From contig JARKIF010000006.1 in NCBI GenBank assembly GCA_029378245.1, positions 372,001 through 436,000 of the forward strand: a stretch of DNA of 64,000 bases, given 5' to 3'. Both the position numbers and the translations under genes were made by a program. Of the stretch, positions 56,924 through 64,000 are shown piece by piece. How positions within the stretch are numbered: position 1 is the stretch's first letter; the number at the start of each line of letters is the position of its first letter. This DNA comes from Roridomyces roridus. Taxonomy: Eukaryota > Basidiomycota > Agaricomycetes > Agaricales > Mycenaceae. The notes beneath the pieces were generated by a model. That model saw only the letters and a list, made by a program, of their open reading frames with translations, made no database searches and was not told the origin of the DNA.

Positions 56924-57783
56924 ATGATGCTGCGCATACTGCGGTCCTCTTGCTGTCTCTTTGCTTTCGCCTTTCTCTGTTCGGTATCTTTGTTGGCTGC
57001 AGCTCAAAATGTGAGTCCGCTACGTACGCCGAACGCCGAACGCCCATCGCCTGATCCTCCCTCTCTCAGGCTTCAGACTCAGATCCTGACACCACAGCGA
57101 TTTCCTCAGGATTAATCGGCTTCCCCTTTGCCTCCGGGTCCAGCTCTCCCACTCCCAGCGCTGGACCAGACTTCACCTCGCTCAGTAGTTCTACCTCTGA
57201 GTCCGCCTCCACCGCAGATCCCTCCGAGTCTGAATCTTTGGAGGCCAGCAGGCCAACCTCGCTCTTCACCAGCACTGTCAACCACTCAGCCACGGCTGTA
57301 CCACGACCGTCATCCAATTTCACATTCATATCAGTCTCAGCGAGCGGCGCCACGGGCATCCCTGTCTACGCGGCGTACGGCCCCCCCTCCCTCTCCACGG
57401 GTGCCGTCATCGCCACGGCCGTAGGCAGTAGCCTCGCCGTAGGCATCCTCCTGGCTGCCGCCGCCGCCCTCTTCTTCACGTACCGCCGACGCAGCCCACA
57501 ACGGCTCCAACGCTCCTCCTCCCGTACAGCGCTCACATCAGACGATTCCGGCGTGGGGGCGACGGGAGTGCAGGCTCGCATGGAGAGTGAGATTCAAGCT
57601 CTCCGTGCGCGTGTGGAGCGTCTCGAGGTCGCTGCTGCGCGAATGTCTGCGACGTCCCCTACGAGGAGGATGAGCGTCGGGCGGAGTAGTGCTGCCGGGG
57701 TGATGTATTACGTGAATGAGAAGGATGGGGAGACGCTGGCTGGGAGCGATCATGGCGGGGATGCAGTCAAGTACTTTGATTGA
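56924..57783 (+). CDS. single-pass membrane protein with Ser-rich ectodomain and cytosolic coiled coil, 266 aa
   Basis: Two exons, 56924-57010 and 57070-57783 (801 nt). A signal peptide LFAFAFLCSVSLLAAA is followed by an acidic Ser/Thr-rich ectodomain of about 120 residues (SSTSESASTADPSESES) with NHSAT and NFT glycosylation sites. The helix IATAVGSSLAVGILLAAAAA is followed by FFTYRRRSPQ, a stop-transfer. The tail carries RMESEIQALRARVERLEV, a heptad-patterned coiled coil seen in many agaricomycete membrane orphans of this design, and ends KYFD. A second ATG at 56927 is equally possible. No catalytic domain. It sits between the divergent 7TM genes. Confidence 0.82.
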
Positions 57784-58318
57784 GGGGGCGGGTTCACTTT
57801 GGGCGATACTAAAAGCACACCTATGGCCCGAGGAACGATATCCACTCATCCTCGCAGATTTCTGCGAGGCGCGCCCGACCAGGGACTACTCTAATACCTA
57901 ACTTATTGCTCACACACACGTCGTCAGTCAGTACTCAGTATTCTTAGCATTTAGCATCATCAGACCTTGTATATTATAGAAGTTGCAATCCGAGTCACGC
58001 CACCTCAGAGTCCGCGCCAGGAGAAGTATTGTCAACTCAATGCAGGGGAAAATCTGTCATGTCGCCCCAAGGTTGCGTGGATACAACCCTATGTCAATCA
58101 TGGACCTAGCCTACAGGAAGCCGTTCGTGATCTATCCACGTGAACATCAGAAATTGACCCTTTTACCTCCGTTTCTCGAAGGCCGTTACATAAATTAAGC
58201 CCACGGACATGCGTTCCAGCCTCCAGCTGACACAAATCTGACATATAAGAAGAGGCTGCTGGGGTGCTCGACATTTCCAAGGGACCCACCAACCTCCGTC
58301 GTGCATTGCCAAGTACAT
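57784..58318. other. promoter region of 7TM copy 2
   Basis: No gene. Contains the GGGGAAAATCTGTCAT motif at 58045-58060. Confidence 0.4.
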
Positions 58319-59979
58319 ATGCCAGCTCTCCCTGACGTTGGTCCGACACTAGGTGAGGAGAAATTCCAGTCCGAAGCGCACGGCTCTGATCCAAAGCTCC
58401 TCAGGTGCCTTGGAACTCGGTGTCCTCGTCTCCTACCTCCTCTTCGGAGTTACGACGACACAGGTGTACATCTACTTCACTCGGTTTCCGGAAGATGACT
58501 GGAAGCTTAAAATCCTTGTACGTACGTCAGCGTGCCGTCACAACGCAGCTCATTGGATAACTTGAATACCAGGTCGCATTCGTCTGGTACGAATCACCAC
58601 CCTTTTTCAACCCAAGAGCTCCTCTTCTCAATTGATGATTTTCCTAGGACATGTGAAGCCATCCACTCGGCGTGTGTCGGGCACACACTCTACGTGTACA
58701 CCATCTCAAACTTTGGAAACGCCGGACGATTGGTCGAGGCCCTGCCCTCCACATTCGATACCGCTGTCCTGGTGGCAAGTGTTATTACATCGGCAGGTGT
58801 GTGGGCCACTTTTCTCTCCCACACATGTATTTTTTCATCCCGGTATCTCGATTTCCAGTGCAGGGATTCTTCGCCTACAGAATCTACATCATCGGAGGAA
58901 GGCGAATCATTCTCCCTGGTATCTTCTGGGGCATTTCTACCATCCGGTTCATCGGATGCCTCGGGATTTTCGTTACCGGCGTCAAGATGACCTCCCTCCC
59001 CGTGTACGAGAAGCAAATTGGATGGCTCATGACGAGCGTCTGGGCTGTTGGATCCGCGAACGATATTGGGATCTCAATATCGTTGGTGTATTTGTTGTCT
59101 AGACAGCGGAACGAAATTCATCAACGGTGCGTGTTTTCGTTCGTCGACAGTGCAACCAACTCACTTTGATTTAGCACAGTTCCGTTGGTGGATAAACTCA
59201 TTATGTGGACGTTAGGTATGTGCTTTCCCCTTTGTTATTGCTAGGCTTTCGCACTCATCACAGAGCCATCCTAGAAACCGGAATAATGACCAGGTAACAT
59301 ATCATCTTTCTTTTCTTTGGGATTCTCCTTGTTGATCAAAGCGCCAGTGCCTGGGCCCTTCTGACCTTGATCTTCGTGGGTATATAAGAGCTAGCAGTCA
59401 CGATCTCACTCATCCAACCTCAGTTCGTCGTAATGAACCACAACTGTAGGAACAAAACTTCAATTCTGAATGCAAGCGCACGCTAATCATGATACCTCAG
59501 TTGTCTGGCTGGCAATCTATATTACCGGGACTAGAGGTAAGCCCCTCATTTACCAAACCCTCCCAGATGATTCATAGGATCCGCAGTTTTTTCAAACTCA
59601 TTGCTTGCAAGGTGAGTTAACGTGCCTTACCTGCTGTGTTGCTGACCTCTACTTGAATCTACGTAGTTTGAATGGAAGATCAACTCTACGCGCTATATCG
59701 ACTTCTTCAGGGACGATCGAAGGGCCCATATCATTGGTCAGAACACAGATGCTTGCGCACCCAGAAGCTGATACTTACCGCACAGACGTCCACTGGGATC
59801 CAAATTGCCCACTCTGGCCCGAATACAACTACGAGAAGCTTTGGAGAGGACAAGGCTCAAGACTTGGGCGGAGTAGTATGAGCTTTGGACAGGTCTCAAC
59901 TTCAATGAGCAGTATTGGGAAACGGTCAACATATTGCTCTCAAGGATTTCAAGCCTCATCGGTCACGTACACGGGATAG
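58319..59979 (+). CDS. DUF6534-type seven-transmembrane protein, copy 2, 355 aa, 12 exons
   Basis: Exons 58319-58352, 58405-58517, 58573-58586 (14 nt), 58648-58796, 58859-59126, 59175-59215, 59275-59293 (19 nt), 59342-59375, 59424-59445, 59501-59536, 59587-59611 and 59667-59979 are phase-consistent (1068 nt). N-terminus MPALPDVGPTLG precedes ELGVLVSYLLFGVTTTQVYI (helix 1). Further blocks are HTLYVYTISNFGNAGRLVEA, VLVASVITSA, FFAYRIYIIGGRRIILPGIF, IGCLGIFVTG, GWLMTSVWAVGSANDIG, WALLTLIF and SNSLLA with LNGRSTLR. The cytosolic tail is Ser/Arg-rich. All donors are GT and all acceptors AG. It is presumed to be a plasma-membrane receptor-like protein; ligand and coupling unknown. Confidence 0.85.
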
Positions 59980-59992
59980 GGTACCTCCCCAA

Positions 59993-60255
59993 CTAACACC
60001 GCATCCCAAGCTCCCCACGCGCATCCCTCTCCCCCAAAGTAATCTCCTCCAGCGCATAATTCTCATCCACCGTGGTCCCCATCGGAACCTCCCCCATGCA
60101 CAAACTCAACAAAAAACCCACGCCCGAAATCCCCACCATCGTCTGCCACACGACGCGCATACTCTGCGCAAACGCCACCTGTACCTCGTGTTTGAAGGGA
60201 GAGTCCGAGGGGAGCAGGCGGATGGCTGGGATCGCGGCGTAGGCGATGTCAAAGT
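59993..60255 (-). pseudogene. C-terminal fragment of an MFS transporter
   Basis: Minus strand: AYAAIPAIRLL, then VAFAQSMRVVWQTMVGISGV, GFLLSLCMGEVPM and DENYALEE, ending at 59993. This is the last membrane helix and tail of a drug/H+ antiporter-type major facilitator. The other helices are absent: upstream on the minus strand is unrelated sequence and then the copia element. A truncated relic. Confidence 0.65.
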
Positions 60256-60635
60256 TGGGCGGAAATTTTCAAACCTGGCTCTTTCTCAATACAAATGAGA
60301 TATTCTTAGCTCATGACAATATATGTGCATGTGCGCGGCGAGTTGATCAACATCCATTTCTCGGTGGTTCCCAAATTTTGTTTCCATGAGAACATCCAGA
60401 GAGCAGGGGCTCGATCGTTTGATTGGCCAGGAATTTGGACTCGAAGAGCACCCATCGACCAAGTCGAATCCATCTTACATATAGACTTGATTTCGCACTC
60501 CGTGGCGCCACATCAGCGAACCTTCCGCGCCACATAAGAAGATGAGGCTAAGTACTCACACGGGTACGGCCAGTCAGGGAAAATCTGTCACCTTGCCGCC
60601 ATTCTTGCTCTCATCCCGTTCGTTCGGGCGAATGG
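60256..60635. other. spacer before the copia LTR
   Basis: No gene; contains GGGAAAATCTGTCA at 60577-60590. Confidence 0.4.
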
Positions 60636-60875
60636 TGTAGAAATATATCTGTAGCAGCTTGGTACGCAGATGGATGAAAGCACTTGATTGCATTAGGGTA
60701 AGAACGCTGGGGCTTTTATACCCAGCGGTACAATGACGTATGTACATACTACGTAGTTGGAATGAGGCTCGGGGATGGCTCGGTCTCCCCTCGGGCAGGG
60801 TTCGGGCATCGGCCAGCAGGTTGAACCCGAGCTCTACGTCATAGCCTCGTGTTCGGTTTGCTCTCAACTCCAACA
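60636..60875 (-). repeat. 3' LTR of the copia element (outer border estimated)
   Basis: On the minus strand the LTR begins TGTTGGAGTTGAGAGC (60875 down) right after the purine tract GAGGGGGAG, the usual polypurine primer site. It contains TATAAAAG and probably ends ATTTCTACA at 60636. The outer end is an estimate because the second LTR is off-window. Confidence 0.6.
60713..60720 (-). promoter_or_regulatory. TATA box in the copia LTR
   Basis: TATAAAAG on the minus strand, inside the LTR, upstream of where the LTR transcript should start. Confidence 0.4.
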
Positions 60876-60882
60876 CTCCCCC

Positions 60883-63800
60883 TCAAACCGAAATCAGTCC
60901 CAATGCTTGGACTAGCGGTTTGAACTTGAACGAAGCGAGTGCCTTGGTGAAAATATCCGCTGTCATTTCCGCAGTCGGACAATAGATGACGTCGAGAGTC
61001 CCGTTCTCAATCTGCTCGCGAATAAAATGGTAGCGTATGTCGATGTGCTTGGTTCGAGCGTGAAATTGACCAAGTTCCGCATGCGCAAGAGCAATTGCTG
61101 ACTGGTTGTCATTGTAAATCCAAAATGGTATGTTGATAGGTCCAAAGAGTTCTGCGAGAAAATATCTGAACCAAATTGCCTCCTTCGCCGTGTATGTGAT
61201 GGCAATGTATTCGGCCTCCGTCGTGGAGAGCGAAACAATCTCTTGCTGTTTAGATGACCAAGATACGGCAGCGCCGTTCAAAACAAAAGCATATCCCGAT
61301 ATCGCCTTGCGGTTCTCCATTGACATCCCGTCGGCGTCGGCATAAATATCCAATCCAAGTGTTGTATCAGAAGCACTGTATCTGAGTGCAAGGGTTCGAG
61401 TTCCCTTCAAATATTGGAGTACACGCTTGGCTGCATTCCAATGAGGTAGGCCAGGATTGTCCACAAATTTCGATAAGATGCAGACTGCAAATGCAAGATC
61501 TGGTCGAGTGGCGGTTGATAACCAAACAAGTCCCCCAACAAGCTCGCGGTATGGAATGTTGCGCATGTCCGCGGCGGTCATGGAGTCGGCAGGACACTGG
61601 TCTCGGCTCAGTTGAACTGTTGGATCGAGAGGGACGGAGACCGTCTTGCAGTTCGTCATATTGAACTTCGCCAGCAACGAATCAATGTATGTTGTCTGCG
61701 ACAGTTCCAATATTCCCTTCTCACGGTTGCGTTTGACTTCCATCCCTAGAAGCCAACTAATCGGTCCGAGCATTGTGATCTTGAACATCTCGGAGATCTT
61801 GTGTTGAATTTCGTCGATGAATGCCGGAGAATTTCCCGTAATTGTACTGTCGTCGATGTGGATGGCCAGGAGTGCAATATCATCTCCTCTAACGGCTCGA
61901 TAGACAGCGTGGTCTGAATGCAAAGGGTAAATTCCCAGGGTCGCGAGAGAACTCGTAAGTTTCTCGTACCATTTGCGGCTTGACTGTTTGAGTCCATAAA
62001 TTGTACGTTGAAGCCGAATAACTTGAGCCGAGTTGCCGTTGGAATAGTGAGGTGCTTGTTCCATATAGATTTCTTCGTCCGGGCTGAATTCGCCGTTTAA
62101 GAACGCCGCCGAGAAATCAAATACTTTGATATCCCAGTTGTAACGCGCGGCTATTGCGAGAATCGTGCGGAGTGATGCCAATTTGGCTGTCGGTGAGAAT
62201 GTTTCGAAATAATCTACGCCAGGGACTTGAGTGAACCCACGGGCGACGAGTCGAGCCTTGTATTTGTCGATTTCGCCGTTGGCTTTGCGTTTGATCCGTA
62301 AAGCCCATTTGGATCCGACCACGTTCCGATCAGCCGGACGTGTGACTAAGCCGTCACCAAACGTGCCTGTCCTCTTCATCGCCTCCATCTCCGCGTCCAT
62401 TGCGGCCTTGAATATCTCGTCCAGTAACGAGTCTTCCGTGGCTGCCAGGTGTGCGGCCGTGCGCCGTGTTCTGGTGCCTTCCACAATGTTCTTTGGGTCG
62501 ATATCACCACAAATATCGCGCGGAGCGATTGTCTTCGGCCTTTCTGGTGTACTTGGGGGTGTCGAGAGTGGAGATTCACTCGGAGGAATGGGATTGGGGT
62601 CTTCAAACTGAGGTGCGTGCTGAATGCTCTGTGACTCCTTCCTTTGCTCATTCTCTCCATTCTCCCCCTCATTCAGCACCCGGTACAATTCGCCTCCGCT
62701 TCGTTTCACGTCTGGAAACTTCACACTGCGCTCTACGCGGATGGCGCGTGTGTCTGGGTAGTAGATCCGGTGGCCGTCGATGCTATCCGGGTCAAACCCT
62801 AGCCATCATCCGTCCCGCGATCTTCCGTCGAGCTTGCCCTTGTCGTCTACGTGTACGGCGACGTGGCAGCCCCATTCGTGGATATGGCGCAAGTCTGGCT
62901 TCGCCTTGTGGAATACCTCGTAAGGTGTACGTCCGCCAAGAATCCGTGTTGAGGTACGATTCTTCAGCCAGACTGCATGCTTGAGTGCTTCTCCCCATAG
63001 GTTCTTCGGCAGTTCTGCTGCGTGCAGCATTGCCCGCACCTTCTCGAGAAGCGTGCGGTTAACTCTTTCGGCAATTCCATTGTGCTCGGGAGTATCGTGG
63101 ACGGTGTACCGTCGGCGTATTCCCTTCTTTGCCAAATACTCATCGAATTCCCCATTTTTGTATTCGCCACCGTTATCCGAATGCAGTATCTTGACCTTTA
63201 TTCCGTGCTCCTTTTCCCATCGTGCGTCGACATCTTGAAATGCGTTCAGAGTCTCGTCCTTTGAGTGCATGAGGACGATGACGGTGTAGCGCGATGCGTC
63301 GTCCGTGAACGAGGAATAGTACTGCTTCTTCTGGGGTGTTGCGAGTGGCGCTGGTCCCCACACGTCGGTGTGAACTTCGTCGCCAACCTTGGTCGCTATC
63401 TCGCGTGGAGTAGCCTTCGATATCGCCTTGCGAGTCATCTTGCCGTGCAAGCATGACTTGCATTCCTCCGTAGAGGTACGTATCCTCTCATCTAATTCAA
63501 TTCCGTTGACGTTCTTGACTAGATTCTTCGCCGCTTCGAGGGGTATGTGTGCCATAAGTCGGTGTAACTCGTCCGCGGTCGTAACCAATGGACCAACGTC
63601 CGCGAGATTTGCTTGTCTCGTGGCTGTTGCTGTATTGACTGCGTACAGTCCGTGCGTTCGTGGGATTGCTCCAAGTTTTCGGTGTTGAGGGTCATAAATG
63701 CGGCACTCCGCGTCTCGGAATTGGACCGCGTAGCCCGCCTTGGTGATGCACCCAATCGAAATTAGCGTGACACCCATTCGAGGTACGTACAGCACGTCCT

Positions 63801-64000
63801 TCAATAACACCCTTGTTGACCTCTTCCCGCCGTCGGGAACCTCAATATGCATTTCCCCGATTCCAACTGCCTGCAGCAGCTTGTTGCCCGCGGCGACAAT
63901 ATCGCGTGGCGCAATTGCACGGAAATTGAACAGTCGATCTCTCGACGCCGTCATGTGTTGGCTGGCGCCGGAGTCGTAAAGTTCCCGCTCTTGTATCCGG
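60883..64000 (-). pseudogene. copia polyprotein (protease-integrase-RT-RNase H), partial, one in-frame stop
   Basis: From the right edge: LYDSGASQHMTA (aspartic protease DSG); GAG-preintegrase zinc motif with ELHRLMAHIP and CKSCLHGK; integrase D-D-E as HTDVWGP, HSDNGGEY and PEHNGIAERVNRTL. After a TGA at 62806-62808 the same frame goes on with WLGFDPDS. RT: YKARLVARGFTQ, DFSAAFLNGE, YGLKQSSRKWYEKL and catalytic LAIHIDDS (in place of YVDD). RNase H: YADADGMS, SLSTTEAEY, IYNDNQSAI. The stop is at 60883. Apart from the TGA there is no frame break, so it is a young copy, inactive unless the stop is read through or is a sequence error. Confidence 0.9.

Larger units (their letters stand above)
60636..64000 (-). 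mobile_element. Ty1/copia LTR retrotransposon, 3' part, runs off the window
   Basis: Polyprotein order protease, integrase, reverse transcriptase, RNase H is characteristic of Ty1/copia. The polypurine tract and LTR follow at the left. The gag end and 5' LTR lie beyond 64000. Confidence 0.92.

Noticed and set aside
1..64000. CRISPR array, prophage, integron or other bacterial defence system
   Set aside because: The window is clearly nuclear fungal DNA with spliceosomal introns. Tandem arrays present have no unique spacers.

Overview
Type of genome. The window looks like repeat-rich DNA from a filamentous basidiomycete, most likely a mushroom-forming agaricomycete. Host genes have many short introns (about 45-60 nt, GT-AG) and belong to families expanded in that class: a DUF6534-type 7TM pair, a degenerate protein-kinase-like protein, an alpha-kinase domain, F-box protein, Ser/Thr/Pro-rich membrane proteins and a GH125 mannosidase. 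I cannot name the species. Exon and element boundaries were read by eye and checked for reading-frame and target-site consistency only.

Layout. 1-3873: 3' part of a frameshifted Helitron helicase. 4578-5645: TA-flanked Tc1/mariner-like non-autonomous element. 5992-6236: start of a broken Zn2Cys6 regulator. 6401-8880 (-): apparently intact, roughly 19-exon GH125 mannosidase. 10698-10792 (-): intron-containing tRNA-Arg(CCG). 10934-16145: 5.2 kb TIR transposon with a DDE transposase (-) and an alpha-kinase domain (+); the transposase is interrupted by a 1.9 kb element, itself interrupted by a 457 bp hAT-like MITE. 16315-18300: two head-to-tail repeat units, one with a 28 bp x 16 minisatellite. 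18470-19162: F-box gene. 21048-25947: three membrane-protein genes. 26904-30505: CACTG-ended DNA element with an unresolved gene-like stretch. 30591-35653: two more membrane-protein genes. 37118-39091 (-): kinase-like gene, cut at its 5' side by a 10.3 kb LINE (39107-49410, 15 bp target duplication, poly-A), itself carrying two insertions. 51478-52073: 24 bp tandem array. 53685-59979: two divergently transcribed 7TM paralogues flanking another membrane-protein gene. 60636-64000 (-): 3' part of a Ty1/copia element running off the window.

How the parts relate. Outside the transposons, the genes are mostly surface or membrane proteins (single-pass ectodomain proteins, small two-helix proteins in two full copies and one decayed copy, two 7TM proteins). 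That suggests a locally duplicated cell-surface repertoire, but the sequence does not prove a shared pathway. Between genes there are many tRNA-promoter-like units: a B-box-like CGTTCGATYCGA core followed 30-50 nt later by an oligo-T run. These look like an uncatalogued SINE or Pol III family. Most transposon copies can be ordered in time by nesting, and several excise in silico to restore reading frames exactly, which supports the boundaries given.
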